The translations under genes were made by a program, and so were the position numbers. Below are positions 37,491 to 46,641 of a stretch of DNA of 64,000 bases, piece by piece. Source of the stretch: Vibrio sp. MEBiC08052 (GTDB lineage: Bacteria; Pseudomonadota; Gammaproteobacteria; Enterobacterales; Vibrionaceae). The stretch spans positions 467,376 to 531,375 of the forward strand of contig NZ_KQ947475.1 of assembly GCF_001506075.1 (NCBI RefSeq), read 5' to 3'. Every line of letters begins with the position of its first letter. Positions within the stretch are counted from its first letter, which is position 1. The notes under the pieces are model-generated. The model was not told the DNA's origin and searched no databases. It saw nothing but the letters and a program-made list of their open reading frames with translations.

Positions 37491-38464
37491 ATGCATTAGA
37501 ACTAACCGATTTGCGTAAAACGTATGCCGGTGGATTTGAAGCACTGAAAGGCCTCAATCTGACGGTGAGAAAAGGGGATTTTTACGCCTTACTGGGGCCG
37601 AATGGTGCCGGGAAGTCAACCACCATCGGGATTATCTCCTCACTCGTCAATAAAACCTCGGGAAAGGTATCCGTCTTTGGTCATGATCTGGATAAAGAAA
37701 TGGAGCTGGCTAAACTTTCTTTGGGGTTAGTGCCGCAGGAATTTAACTTCAACCAGTTTGAAACGGTTGAGCAAATCGTGATCCAACAGGCGGGATACTA
37801 CGGTGTGCCACGTGCGCAAGCCAAAGAGCGGGCGAAGAAATATCTGACACTGCTCGACTTATGGGAAAAGCGCAAAGAACGATCCAGAAATCTCTCCGGC
37901 GGCATGAAGCGTCGGTTGATGATTGCCCGGGCTTTGATGCATGAGCCTCAGTTATTGATTCTCGATGAACCGACCGCCGGTGTCGATATTGAATTGCGCC
38001 GGTCGATGTGGGATTTCCTTCAGCAGCTCAACCGCCAAGGGATTACGATTATTCTGACCACACATTATCTGGAAGAAGCGGAAATGTTATGTCGCAATAT
38101 CGGGATTATTCACGGTGGTGAGTTGATTGAAAATACTTCGATGAAGGCGTTGCTCGGTCAGCTTAAGGTGGAGACATTCATTCTGGATCTTGCACCGACG
38201 GTGACCGATATTCCGGAGTTGACCGGTGTGCTCAATCAGAAACATGCCGATGGCTCTCTGGAGATTGAAATCGAAAAAACACAGGGGTTGAACCATGTTT
38301 TTCGGCAGTTAAGTGAGCATGGCATTCCGGTTCTGTCGATGCGAAATAAGGCCAACCGACTGGAAGAGTTGTTTGTCCGTATTGTCAATGAATCTACGAC
38401 GGATAGGCACACCGCCGTAAGCCATAACGCGGTCACAACAGATCATGAGACGTCAACGAATTAA
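37487..38464 (+). CDS. yadG: ABC exporter ATP-binding protein YadG
   Basis: ABC-2 type transporter ATPase, 325 residues, about 17 longer than E. coli YadG because of a polar tail. Walker A GPNGAGKST (about 38-46), signature LSGGMKRRLMI, Walker B LLILDEPTAG, and the H-loop TTHYLEEAE are all intact. The transported substrate of YadGH is unknown; a lipid or drug-like molecule is usual for the family. Its end lies 13 bp before the likely yadH start. Confidence 0.93.
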   Translation: MNALELTDLRKTYAGGFEALKGLNLTVRKGDFYALLGPNGAGKSTTIGIISSLVNKTSGKVSVFGHDLDKEMELAKLSLGLVPQEFNFNQFETVEQIVIQQAGYYGVPRAQAKERAKKYLTLLDLWEKRKERSRNLSGGMKRRLMIARALMHEPQLLILDEPTAGVDIELRRSMWDFLQQLNRQGITIILTTHYLEEAEMLCRNIGIIHGGELIENTSMKALLGQLKVETFILDLAPTVTDIPELTGVLNQKHADGSLEIEIEKTQGLNHVFRQLSEHGIPVLSMRNKANRLEELFVRIVNESTTDRHTAVSHNAVTTDHETSTN

Positions 38465-38477
38465 AATGAGAGGAAGC

Positions 38478-39248
38478 ATGTATAAGCTTTATTGGACCGC
38501 CTTTTGCAGTTTGCTGGGGAAAGAAGTGGTCCGTTTTTCCCGTATTTGGGTGCAAACCCTCGTACCGCCAGCGATTACCATGACACTCTATTTTATCATT
38601 TTCGGTAATTTAATTGGTTCTCGCATCGGGATGATGCATGGTGTCAGCTATATGGCCTACATCGTTCCCGGCCTGATTATGATGTCGGTGATTACTAACT
38701 CTTACTCGAATGTCGCCTCTTCTTTCTTTGGTGCCAAAATGCACAAAAACATTGAGGAGTTGTTAGTCGCACCGGTGCCGACTTACGTCATCATTGCTGG
38801 TTATGTCATGGGTGGGGTTACCCGGGGATTATGTGTCGGGGTGATGGTCACGTTGGTGTCGCTGTTTTTTGTCGATCTTCAGGTCGAACACTGGGGCATT
38901 ATTGCCGTGACGGTTTTTCTCACGTCCGTGGTGTTCTCTCTCGGTGGATTTATCAATGCCATCTATGCAAAAAGTTTTGATGACATTTCGATTGTGCCGA
39001 CGTTTATCCTGACCCCACTGACTTATCTTGGCGGCGTGTTTTACTCATTATCGCTGTTGCCTGAATTCTGGCAGTATGTGTCCAAGGTCAATCCCATTGT
39101 GTATATGGTCAATGCATTCCGTTATGGATTTCTGGGGATTTCCGATGTGAGTATTCTGGCATCGTTTTCGGTGTTAGGGATCTTCATCGTGGCGCTGTAT
39201 ACCATGTCTTATATCTTGGTGAAAAAGGGGATAGGGCTGAGAACATAA
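38478..39248 (+). CDS. yadH: ABC exporter permease YadH
   Basis: ABC-2 family permease, 256 residues with six hydrophobic segments, partner of YadG. The start was set at ATG 38478 after GAGAGGAAGC; the in-frame ATGs at 38445 and 38466 lie over the yadG end or the ribosome site. Conserved stretches are PGLIMMSVITNSYSNVASSF and LTPLTYLGGVFYSLSLLP. It is the last gene of the conserved block; in other vibrios panC is expected near here, but a 15-kb catabolic segment follows. Confidence 0.93.
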   Translation: MYKLYWTAFCSLLGKEVVRFSRIWVQTLVPPAITMTLYFIIFGNLIGSRIGMMHGVSYMAYIVPGLIMMSVITNSYSNVASSFFGAKMHKNIEELLVAPVPTYVIIAGYVMGGVTRGLCVGVMVTLVSLFFVDLQVEHWGIIAVTVFLTSVVFSLGGFINAIYAKSFDDISIVPTFILTPLTYLGGVFYSLSLLPEFWQYVSKVNPIVYMVNAFRYGFLGISDVSILASFSVLGIFIVALYTMSYILVKKGIGLRT

Positions 39249-39306
39249 TCACGGCTCGATGGGGGCGAGCTGAATCGAGTCGTTCGTTAATCCAATATGG
39301 TCATGC

Positions 39307-39342
39307 AACAGGGAGCATCGATTCAGGTGCTCCCTGTTTTTT
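39307..39342 (+). terminator. Terminator after yadH
   Basis: AACAGGGAGCA pairs with TGCTCCCTGTT across a 10-nt loop and is followed by a T-run ending at 39342. Confidence 0.88.
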
Positions 39343-39371
39343 ACATGAAAATTATCTTATCAGGATGAGCT

Positions 39372-39461
39372 TTACAGAAAAGGCCATGACGTTATCAAGA
39401 CACTCAGAGTGAGTAGCAAACTCATTCTGACAAAGAACAGAACGGTTTTTATATCGGGCAT
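39372..39461 (-). CDS. Possible 29-residue single-helix membrane protein
   Basis: ATG to TAA, with GAGG 9 bp upstream of the start. The product begins MPDIKTVLFFVRMSLLLTLS and ends ITSWPFL. The hydrophobic run spans most of its length, like small single-pass membrane proteins. It stands alone between yadH and yiaK and is too short for usual gene calling. No homologue recognised; function unknown. Confidence 0.35.
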   Translation of the reverse strand: MPDIKTVLFFVRMSLLLTLSVLITSWPFL

Positions 39462-39651
39462 TTCATTTTTCCTCAGAACATCAATATTGCCATTGTATTT
39501 ATTTTTCTATTTTATCTGATCTATCCGTTTGGGTTGATTTTTTGTTGTAATTTTCCTTCATTTTAACGTTTTTTATCTGAATTAAATCTCTTTCATAGTT
39601 TAATTTACTGATTTGTCTCTTAATTATGTATTTAAGTTTCATCTTTATTCA

Positions 39652-39666
39652 TTTCGTATAGCGAAA
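39652..39666. promoter_or_regulatory. Inverted repeat TTTCG-N5-CGAAA (candidate IclR-type operator)
   Basis: Perfect 5+5 bp dyad with a 5-bp centre, 123 bp before the yiaK start. Its shape resembles the 15-bp boxes of IclR-family regulators such as PcaR. Function is inferred. Confidence 0.4.
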
Positions 39667-39701
39667 CAAAAAATGCCATTTGTTTTGAATTTGAATCATT
39701 G

Positions 39702-39716
39702 GCTCACAAAGTGAGC
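39702..39716. promoter_or_regulatory. Inverted repeat GCTCAC-AAA-GTGAGC (candidate operator)
   Basis: Perfect 6+6 bp dyad, extended by ATTG/CAAT with one bulged base, 72 bp before the yiaK start. Likely a regulator site or promoter-proximal operator. The regulator is not known. Confidence 0.4.
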
Positions 39717-39788
39717 AATTTGAGATTTTAAAATTCGGAATAAAACGTAGCATCAATTACGTAATATGAAATGAATCGGAGATAAGCA

Positions 39789-40790
39789 ATGCCTCTCGTA
39801 TCCTTAAATGAACTACAACATCAATTTGAAAGTGCCTTGCTCAAAAGGGGCATGACCGCCGACTCAGCAACCAAACTTGCCCAAGGGTTTGTTGAAATGG
39901 CGAATGAAGGAACCTACTCGCATGGTATCAACCGATTTCCGGTTTTTATTTCTCAGGTCGATCAAGGGCATATTAAGCTCAATGCCGTGCCTGAGTGCGT
40001 CAACAGTCTGGGTGCCCTGGAGCAGTGGGATTGCCATTTCGGCCCCGGTGTTCTCAATGGATTAATTTGTACTGACCGTGCTATTGAACTGGCGAAACAG
40101 TATGGCATCGGCATGGTGGCAATGCGCAATTCAAACCACTGGATGCGCGGCGGGACTTACGTACTCAAAATGGCTCGTGCAGGCTTGGCAGGTATTGCAT
40201 CCACCAACTCAATTGCCGTAATGCCCGCTTGGGGAGGGAAAGATCATCGCGTGGGCAGTAATCCATTAATTATGGCGGTTGCCGGTGACCCGCCGGTATT
40301 GGTGGATTGTTCAATGAGTCAGTATTCCTACGGTCAACTGCAAAACTATGTGCTGGCGGATAAAGAACTCCCGGTCGTCGGCGGCTTTGATGATGAGGGT
40401 CAGTTAACCACCGATCCGCATGTTCTGTGGGAAAACAAACGACTCCTGCCGATGGGATTCTGGAAAGGCTCTTCAATGGCTGTGGTACTGGACATGCTGC
40501 TGACGGCGGTAAGCGGTGGGTATTCCGTCCCTGCATTAACTGAAGATATGCAAGCTGAATTCGGCGTTTCACAGTTTTTGATTGCCATCGATACCAGCAA
40601 AACGATGGACGGAGAGCGTCTGCTCGAAGAGATGAAGCGCATCCGGGAATATGTGCTCGCCTCAGAACCTGCCGAGAGTGGCAAGGTGATGATTGCAGGA
40701 TCTGAAATTCAGTCTTATATCGACAAGCACCGGCAGCAAGGTGGTATCGAAATTCACGATGAGATTTGGCAGCAGATCCTTGCACTTTAG
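39789..40790 (+). CDS. yiaK: 2,3-diketo-L-gulonate reductase (YiaK/DlgD)
   Basis: NADH-dependent reductase of the malate/L-lactate dehydrogenase superfamily, 333 residues (E. coli 332). It reduces 2,3-diketo-L-gulonate to 3-keto-L-gulonate. Family blocks visible are YSHGINRFPVFI (catalytic histidine near residue 44), MRNSNHWMRGGTYVLKMA and VGSNPLIMAV, with SQYSYGQLQNY replacing the motif of malate enzymes. The start follows CGGAGATAAGC. It heads a long plus-strand operon; TRAP transporter genes follow after 85 bp. Confidence 0.92.
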   Translation: MPLVSLNELQHQFESALLKRGMTADSATKLAQGFVEMANEGTYSHGINRFPVFISQVDQGHIKLNAVPECVNSLGALEQWDCHFGPGVLNGLICTDRAIELAKQYGIGMVAMRNSNHWMRGGTYVLKMARAGLAGIASTNSIAVMPAWGGKDHRVGSNPLIMAVAGDPPVLVDCSMSQYSYGQLQNYVLADKELPVVGGFDDEGQLTTDPHVLWENKRLLPMGFWKGSSMAVVLDMLLTAVSGGYSVPALTEDMQAEFGVSQFLIAIDTSKTMDGERLLEEMKRIREYVLASEPAESGKVMIAGSEIQSYIDKHRQQGGIEIHDEIWQQILAL

Positions 40791-40875
40791 ATTGACCGAA
40801 TCAGTCGAACTGATAACAAAAGTCGATCCATAAAAAGAATGATTCAGACAAGTAGGCATCGCCGGAGAGTTGTAT

Positions 40876-41394
40876 ATGCGTACGGTATTGAAACGAGTTT
40901 TGGACAGTATTGACATCATCATGGCAGCGATATTGGTCGCCATGTTAGTGCTGGTATTTACCAATGTAGTACTCAGGTATGGATTTTCTTCAGGGCTGAG
41001 AGCATCGGTTGAATTGTCGCGTCTGGGGTTAGTCTGGGTGGTGATGTTGGGGGCGGTGATCGTCCTCCAGCGAGATGAGCATCTGGCGGTCAAAGAGTTT
41101 ACCGAGAAACTTATGCCACGCTGGGTCCCATTTCTCAGACGGCTCTGTTGGTTGATTATTTTGGTCTCGGTCGGGATGCTGTTTTATGGCGCATTCGGTC
41201 AGATGATGGATAACTGGCGTGATATTTCCCCGCTGACAGGCCTGCCCTCGGCACTATTTTATCTGGCCGGTGCGATCTCCGGTGGATTAATGGCGATTTT
41301 GGCTGCCGGGCGAATCTTTTTCCCGCAGTGGCTGATGGATACCTCCTCTCATGAGTCCGCTGTGACAGAACAGACTCAGGAGGATAAAGCATGA
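40876..41394 (+). CDS. yiaM: TRAP transporter small membrane subunit (YiaM)
   Basis: DctQ-family four-helix subunit of a tripartite ATP-independent periplasmic transporter, 172 residues from ATG 40876 (GGAGAG 6 bp upstream; TTG 40870 is the track alternative). Conserved features are NVVLRYGFSSGLRASVELSR and the WVVMLGAVIVL segment. In E. coli YiaMNO imports 2,3-diketo-L-gulonate. Its stop overlaps yiaN by 4 bp (ATGA). Confidence 0.9.
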   Translation: MRTVLKRVLDSIDIIMAAILVAMLVLVFTNVVLRYGFSSGLRASVELSRLGLVWVVMLGAVIVLQRDEHLAVKEFTEKLMPRWVPFLRRLCWLIILVSVGMLFYGAFGQMMDNWRDISPLTGLPSALFYLAGAISGGLMAILAAGRIFFPQWLMDTSSHESAVTEQTQEDKA

Positions 41395-42671
41395 CGCTAT
41401 TTATCTTCTTAACGGTCTTGATTGTGTCGATCCTTTTAGGTTTGCCCGTCGCCTTTGCTTTATTACTGTCGTCAATCGCACTGATGGTCCACATGGATCT
41501 GTTCAGTTCTGACATTTTGGCTCAGTCGCTGGTCAACGGGGTCGATAGCTTTACCCTGCTGGCAATTCCGTTCTTCCTGATTGCCGGTGAGGTGATGTCT
41601 GCGGGTGGGTTATCGACGCGAATTGTCCGGCTGGCAACTTGCTATGTCGGTCACCGCAAAGGTGGGTTGGGATACGTTGCGATTATGACATCGGTGCTGC
41701 TTGCCGGGCTTTCCGGTTCTGCGGTTGCCGATGCTGCAGCGCTGGTCAGTATTCTTTACCCGATGATGAAAGCGGCCAAATATCCGCAGAGTCCGTCGAT
41801 GGGGCTGCTGGCCGCCGGTGGCATCATCGCACCAGTCATTCCACCGTCTCTGCCGTTAATTTTGGTTGGGGTTGCCGGTGGCATTTCCATCAAGAACCTA
41901 TTTCTCGGTGGGATCGTGCCCGGTATCTTGATGGGACTGACACTGATGTTTGTCTGGGCATTCACGGTGCGCAGCGAAGATCTGGACGTGCAGCCCAGAG
42001 CTTCAAAAGCGGAAAAACGTGCCGCACTGAAAGATGGGGTCTGGGCGTTATTGTTGCCGGTGATCATTATTGGCGGGATTCGCTTTGGGGTGTTCACGCC
42101 GACAGAAGCTGCGGTTGTGGCAGCCGTGTATGCCATCTTTGTTGCCTCGGTCATTTACCGGGAAATTAATCTGCGCAGCTTTTATCACATTCTGCTCAAT
42201 GCCGGACGTTCGACGGCTATGGTGATGTTTCTGGTCGGCTGTGCCATGGTCGCAGCCTGGCTGATTACCGTGGCTCAGTTGCCCCAACAACTGGCACAGA
42301 TGCTGGCGCCGTTGGTTGACAGTCCACGTCTGCTGATGGCGGTCATTATGCTGCTGGTTTTATGTGTCGGCATGGTGATGGATCTGAGCCCGACGATTCT
42401 GATTTTGGTACCGCTCCTGATGCCGGTTGTCAAACTGGCAGGGATCGACCCAACCTATTTTGGACTGATGTTCGTGATCAATTGTTCGATCGGTTTGATT
42501 ACGCCACCGGTTGGCACTGTGCTTAATGTCGTATGTGGCGTAGCAAAAGTGCCCATGTCGGCAGCGGTCAAAGGCATCTTTCCATTTATTCTGGCGTACA
42601 CCGTGTTACTGACGCTGTTCGTCATCTTCCCGAGCATTATAACAATACCAATGAAACTTATTATCGGATAA
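41391..42671 (+). CDS. yiaN: TRAP transporter large membrane subunit (YiaN)
   Basis: DctM-family subunit, 426 residues with about 12 hydrophobic segments (E. coli 425). Signature regions include AGLSGSAVADAAALVSILYP and GGIIAPVIPPSLPLILVG near the middle and ITPPVGTVLNVVCGV toward the C-terminus. It is translationally coupled to yiaM and forms the sodium-driven channel with YiaM and the binding protein YiaO. Confidence 0.94.
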   Translation: MTLFIFLTVLIVSILLGLPVAFALLLSSIALMVHMDLFSSDILAQSLVNGVDSFTLLAIPFFLIAGEVMSAGGLSTRIVRLATCYVGHRKGGLGYVAIMTSVLLAGLSGSAVADAAALVSILYPMMKAAKYPQSPSMGLLAAGGIIAPVIPPSLPLILVGVAGGISIKNLFLGGIVPGILMGLTLMFVWAFTVRSEDLDVQPRASKAEKRAALKDGVWALLLPVIIIGGIRFGVFTPTEAAVVAAVYAIFVASVIYREINLRSFYHILLNAGRSTAMVMFLVGCAMVAAWLITVAQLPQQLAQMLAPLVDSPRLLMAVIMLLVLCVGMVMDLSPTILILVPLLMPVVKLAGIDPTYFGLMFVINCSIGLITPPVGTVLNVVCGVAKVPMSAAVKGIFPFILAYTVLLTLFVIFPSIITIPMKLIIG

Positions 42672-42683
42672 CGGAGAAACAAC

Positions 42684-43658
42684 ATGAAATCAATTCTGAA
42701 AGTTGCAGGCTTGGTGACAGCACTGGCGATATTCACCACCCAGTCTTATGCCACCACGTTGAAACTTGCCCATGCTGCCCCTGAATCAGATCTGCAGCAG
42801 GACATGTCACTATTCTTTAAAAAAGAGGTCGAAGCGCGTTCTCACGGGGATATCAAAGTCAATATCTTCCCTCAAGGACAATTGGGCAATGATAAACAGA
42901 TGATTGATGGCACCCGGGCGGGAATCATTGATATCTCAATGGTCGGATTAAATAACTGGTCTGGCTTACTCCCTGAATCGGCTGCTTTCACTCTGCCATT
43001 CATTTTTCCGACTCGGGAAGCCGCTTATCAGGTCTTAGACGGCGACGTGGGTCAGGACGTGCTCAAGTCGATGGAAAAATATGGCATCAAAGGGTTGGGA
43101 TATCCGGAAAACGGCTATCGGAATATGACCAATAATCGCGGACCAATCCGTAAACCGTCAGATGTTGCCGGGCTGAGAATGCGGGTCAATAACTCCAAAG
43201 CACTCAACGATATGTTCAATGCATTGCATGCGAATCCCCAACAGATCCCTGTTTCTGAACTATATACAGCCTTAGAAACGGGCGTGGTCGATGCTCAGGA
43301 TCATCCGATTGGTGTCACCCTGTCTTTTAAATTTTATGAAGTACAGAAATATTTGAGCATGACTCAGCATGCGTATTCACCACTCGTCTTAACCATGAAC
43401 TTAAAAAGCTTCGAAAAACTCAGTGCCGCTGAACAGAAAATCATCACTGATGTTGCGGCTGAAGCCGTCAAGATGCAGCGCCAAATGAGTATCAAAAAAG
43501 AAGATCAGATGATCGCTGAACTGGAATTTCATGGCATGAAAGTCAACCGGGATGTGGATGGTGCAGCATTTCAGGCGGTGGTTAAACCGGTGTGGAATGA
43601 ATTTATCAAAGAAAACGGTGACACCATGATCAATCGCATTCTGGCAGCGCAAAAATAA
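42684..43658 (+). CDS. yiaO: TRAP transporter substrate-binding protein (YiaO)
   Basis: DctP-family periplasmic binding protein, 324 residues. The signal peptide is cleaved after about residue 23 ([13 protein letters not shown]). The family core shows [32 protein letters not shown], and the substrate-binding arginine region [14 protein letters not shown]. It lies 12 bp after yiaN. The ligand is probably 2,3-diketo-L-gulonate, from context with yiaK. Confidence 0.92.
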   Translation: MKSILKVAGLVTALAIFTTQSYATTLKLAHAAPESDLQQDMSLFFKKEVEARSHGDIKVNIFPQGQLGNDKQMIDGTRAGIIDISMVGLNNWSGLLPESAAFTLPFIFPTREAAYQVLDGDVGQDVLKSMEKYGIKGLGYPENGYRNMTNNRGPIRKPSDVAGLRMRVNNSKALNDMFNALHANPQQIPVSELYTALETGVVDAQDHPIGVTLSFKFYEVQKYLSMTQHAYSPLVLTMNLKSFEKLSAAEQKIITDVAAEAVKMQRQMSIKKEDQMIAELEFHGMKVNRDVDGAAFQAVVKPVWNEFIKENGDTMINRILAAQK

Positions 43659-43752
43659 CCGTCAGCGATTGAGCAACCCTTCGGTGTGCAGTGGTGCTGT
43701 ACACCGAAATGAAGAGGAGAGATATCGACAAGCCTTGTCGATAGGAGCGGCT

Positions 43753-44460
43753 ATGTATTCTGAAATCAAGCAACGCGTATTAGAGGCGAATTTGAGCCTG
43801 CCAAAATATGGTTTGGTGACATTCACATGGGGCAATGTTTCTGAGATTGACCGGGTAGCTCATGTGATCGCTATCAAACCATCCGGCGTGGCGTACGATG
43901 ACATGACCATCAACGATATTGTTATCGTCGATCTGGATGGCAACATTGTCGAAGGGACACTGAATCCTTCCAGTGATACCAAAACCCATCTTGAACTGTA
44001 TAAAGCTTTTCCGTCGGTTGGTGGCATCGTGCATACCCATTCACGCCATGCCACGATCTGGGCACAGGCCGGATTGGATATACCGGCGCTCGGCACCACC
44101 CATGCCGATTATTTTTACGGCAACATCCCCTGCACGCGTCCGCTGACACCGGCAGAGATTCAGGGGGATTATGAGCAAAATACCGGCTTAGTGATCATAG
44201 AAGAATTCCAGCGGCGAGCGATTGATCCGGTGGCTGTACCCAGTGCGATCATTGCCGGTCATGCCCCGTTTAGTTGGGGGAAAAATGCCGATGAAGCGGT
44301 GCACAATGCCGTGGTGCTGGAAGAAGTCGCCACGATGGCACTCGGCACCCGGGCACTGAATGCCGGTATTGTGTTACAGCAAGAGCTTTCGGATAAGCAT
44401 TATTTCCGCAAACACGGGCAAGATGCTTATTACGGACAAAAAAGTAAATCAATCAGCTGA
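43753..44460 (+). CDS. sgbE: L-ribulose-5-phosphate 4-epimerase (SgbE/UlaF/AraD family)
   Basis: Class II aldolase-fold zinc epimerase that makes D-xylulose 5-phosphate from L-ribulose 5-phosphate. Start ATG 43753 after AGGAGCGGCT gives 235 residues (E. coli SgbE 231). Zinc ligands H94 and H96 are in [14 protein letters not shown]; the phosphate-binding [14 protein letters not shown] precedes them. The sequence before 43753 is not family-like. It lies between yiaO and the kinase gene, last enzyme of the pathway by reaction order. Confidence 0.93.
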   Translation: MYSEIKQRVLEANLSLPKYGLVTFTWGNVSEIDRVAHVIAIKPSGVAYDDMTINDIVIVDLDGNIVEGTLNPSSDTKTHLELYKAFPSVGGIVHTHSRHATIWAQAGLDIPALGTTHADYFYGNIPCTRPLTPAEIQGDYEQNTGLVIIEEFQRRAIDPVAVPSAIIAGHAPFSWGKNADEAVHNAVVLEEVATMALGTRALNAGIVLQQELSDKHYFRKHGQDAYYGQKSKSIS

Positions 44461-44482
44461 TGTACAGATGGCGGAGCAACGT

Positions 44483-45985
44483 ATGGGGCACAACACGATG
44501 AGTTACTTTCTTGGGATTGATTCCGGAGGCACGGTGCTGAAAGCGGGTCTGTTTGATTGTCACGGTCGTCAGATTGCGTTGTATCGGGAAAATACCCAAG
44601 TGATTCGTGAGAAACAGGGGTGGATTGAACGGGATCTGTCGCTGTACTGGCAAGAAACCTGCCGGGCGATTCAAGGGGTAATCAAGCAGAGTGGCATCCG
44701 TGCGGAGCAGATTCGGGGCTTGAGTATTTCTGCGCAGGGAAAAGGACTCTATTTGCTGGATAAAGATGGCAAAGCACTGCGTCATGGCATTCTGTCGTCC
44801 GATTCCCGGGCGATTGATATTGTCAGGCAGTGGCAGCAAGACGGTATTCCTGAGGCGATCTATCCGCTGACCCGGCAGACATTATGGACCGGACATCCCG
44901 TTTCGATTCTGCGTTGGGTGAAAATGCACGAGCCTCATCTCTACGCACAGATTGGCACGGTGTTCATGTCTCACGACTATTTGCGTTACTGCCTGACCGG
45001 AGAGATCCGGGCAGAAGTCACCAACATGTCGGAAAGTAACTTCTATCATGCCAGCCAGCAACAGTACGATCCGGCACTCTTGTCTCTCTTCGGCATCGAA
45101 GAGGTGTTCGGGGCATTGCCGAAGCTGATTTATCCTGCGGAATGCTCCGGTATGGTGAACGAAGCGGCGGCTCAGGCGACCGGATTAATGGTCGGTACGC
45201 CGGTTTACGGCGGTTTATTCGATGTAGTCTCGACAGCGATCTGTTCCGGTATTCATGCTGATCAGCCGATGTTGAATGCGGTGATGGGGACTTGGTCGGT
45301 CACCTCCGGGATCACGACCACACTGGAAACCCATACCGATGAGCCGTTTGTTTACGGACATTATGCGATGCCCGGGGCTTATATCGTCCATGAAGCCAGC
45401 CCGACATCAGCAAGTAATTATGAATGGTTCGCGCCTTATCTGGGGGGCGAACAGATCGATCATCAGGAGAATGAGCGTTTAGTCAGCTCGCTGAATCCAC
45501 TCGCCAGTGATGTATTGTTTGTGCCGTTTCTCTATGGATCTAACGCCGGACTGGGGCTGAAAGGATCATTCTATGGATTGCAGGCCTATCACAGCAAAGC
45601 CCATCTTATCCAAGCGATCTGGCTGGGCATTGTGTGTTGTCATCATGTTCATCTGCAAAAAATGTTACGCCGTTTCCCTGAGACCCGGGTATTACGCGTA
45701 ACCGGCGGCACGACACAATCACCGACCTGGATGCAGATGCTGGCGGACTTAACCGGATTACGTCTTGAAATCCCTGCGGTTGAGGAAACCGGTGCACTAG
45801 GGGCGGCACTCGTCTCAATGGTTGGCAGCGGGACTTATCCGGATCTCACTACTGCCTTGGCTGCATCTGATATCCCGATAGAAACGGTTCTTCCTAATCC
45901 TGATTTATATGCCAGCTATCAAAGCCGGTTTGAACGTTATCAGCGTTATGTCGAAGCACTGAAAAATTTTGAGGAAATGGTATGA
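44483..45985 (+). CDS. lyxK: L-xylulose/3-keto-L-gulonate kinase (FGGY family, LyxK/YiaP)
   Basis: FGGY sugar kinase, 500 residues from ATG 44483 (CGGAGCAACGT upstream; E. coli LyxK 498). N-terminal phosphate loop GIDSGGTVLKAGLFD, C-terminal ATP loop RVTGGTTQSPTWMQMLADLT, and ETGALGAALVSM close the active site. In this cluster it should phosphorylate 3-keto-L-gulonate. The frame begins well upstream inside sgbE, but those residues are not family sequence. It overlaps the decarboxylase gene by 4 bp. Confidence 0.93.
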   Translation: MGHNTMSYFLGIDSGGTVLKAGLFDCHGRQIALYRENTQVIREKQGWIERDLSLYWQETCRAIQGVIKQSGIRAEQIRGLSISAQGKGLYLLDKDGKALRHGILSSDSRAIDIVRQWQQDGIPEAIYPLTRQTLWTGHPVSILRWVKMHEPHLYAQIGTVFMSHDYLRYCLTGEIRAEVTNMSESNFYHASQQQYDPALLSLFGIEEVFGALPKLIYPAECSGMVNEAAAQATGLMVGTPVYGGLFDVVSTAICSGIHADQPMLNAVMGTWSVTSGITTTLETHTDEPFVYGHYAMPGAYIVHEASPTSASNYEWFAPYLGGEQIDHQENERLVSSLNPLASDVLFVPFLYGSNAGLGLKGSFYGLQAYHSKAHLIQAIWLGIVCCHHVHLQKMLRRFPETRVLRVTGGTTQSPTWMQMLADLTGLRLEIPAVEETGALGAALVSMVGSGTYPDLTTALAASDIPIETVLPNPDLYASYQSRFERYQRYVEALKNFEEMV

Positions 45986-46632
45986 ACCAGACACAACCTT
46001 ATTTGCAAATTGCACTGGATTCGACGGACCTGAGCACCGCATTGAATGATGCTCGCCATGTGGCGGATATGGTGGATGTGATTGAAGTCGGGACGGTTCT
46101 GGCTTTCTCGGAAGGCATGCATGCGGTTAAGACCATGCGGCAACAGTATCCTCAGCATATTTTGGTGTGTGACATGAAGCTGCTTGATGCGGGAGAAACG
46201 TTAGCGGAGATGGCATTTGCCAACGGTGCCAACTGGGTGACCGTCGGTGCTGCCGCCCATATTGAAACCATCCGCTCGGCACAGCGGGTTGCGCAGCAAT
46301 TTGATGGTGAAATTCAGATTGAACTGTTCGGACACTGGACTATTGAGGACGCGAAACTCTGGGTAGAAAGTGGCGTGACACAGGCGATTTATCACCGCTC
46401 CCGGGATGCGCAGGCTGCCGGTGTGGGGTGGGGTGAGCATGATTTGGTGCAAATGGAACAATTATCCGAGGTCGGGCTTGAACTCTCGATTACCGGTGGT
46501 ATTGTTCCGGAAGATATTCATTTGTTTAAGAATATCCGTGCAAAATCGTTCATCGCTGGACGCGCACTGGCAAATCACGATGGCAAAACCATAGCCCGTG
46601 AGTTTCGCAAACAGATCAACCATTACTGGTAA
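45982..46632 (+). CDS. sgbH: 3-keto-L-gulonate-6-phosphate decarboxylase (SgbH/UlaD)
   Basis: Orotidine-monophosphate-decarboxylase-fold enzyme converting 3-keto-L-gulonate 6-phosphate to L-xylulose 5-phosphate and CO2. 216 residues. The signature VCDMKLLDAGETLAEMAF gives the D-x-K-x-x-D catalytic set, HRSRDAQAAG the proton-donor region, and SITGGIVPEDIHLF the phosphate loop. It overlaps lyxK by 4 bp (ATGA). Confidence 0.94.
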   Translation: MNQTQPYLQIALDSTDLSTALNDARHVADMVDVIEVGTVLAFSEGMHAVKTMRQQYPQHILVCDMKLLDAGETLAEMAFANGANWVTVGAAAHIETIRSAQRVAQQFDGEIQIELFGHWTIEDAKLWVESGVTQAIYHRSRDAQAAGVGWGEHDLVQMEQLSEVGLELSITGGIVPEDIHLFKNIRAKSFIAGRALANHDGKTIAREFRKQINHYW

Positions 46633-46641
46633 GGTTTCTTT

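Larger units (their letters stand above)
39249..39788. promoter_or_regulatory. 540-bp control region upstream of the sugar-acid operon
   Basis: Holds the yadH terminator, a possible 29-codon minus-strand gene, and a very AT-rich promoter zone. Two dyads stand near yiaK: TTTCGTATAGCGAAA (39652-39666) and GCTCACAAAGTGAGC (39702-39716). Either could bind the IclR-type regulator YiaJ. No convincing CRP site was seen. Confidence 0.55.

Noticed and set aside
40270..40785. 171-codon antisense frame in yiaK
   Set aside because: Shadow of yiaK, Cys/Arg/Pro-rich with no family features.
41639..42169. 176-codon frame inside yiaN
   Set aside because: Out-of-frame reading of a membrane protein gene; composition is Trp/Arg/Cys-rich and unlike a protein.
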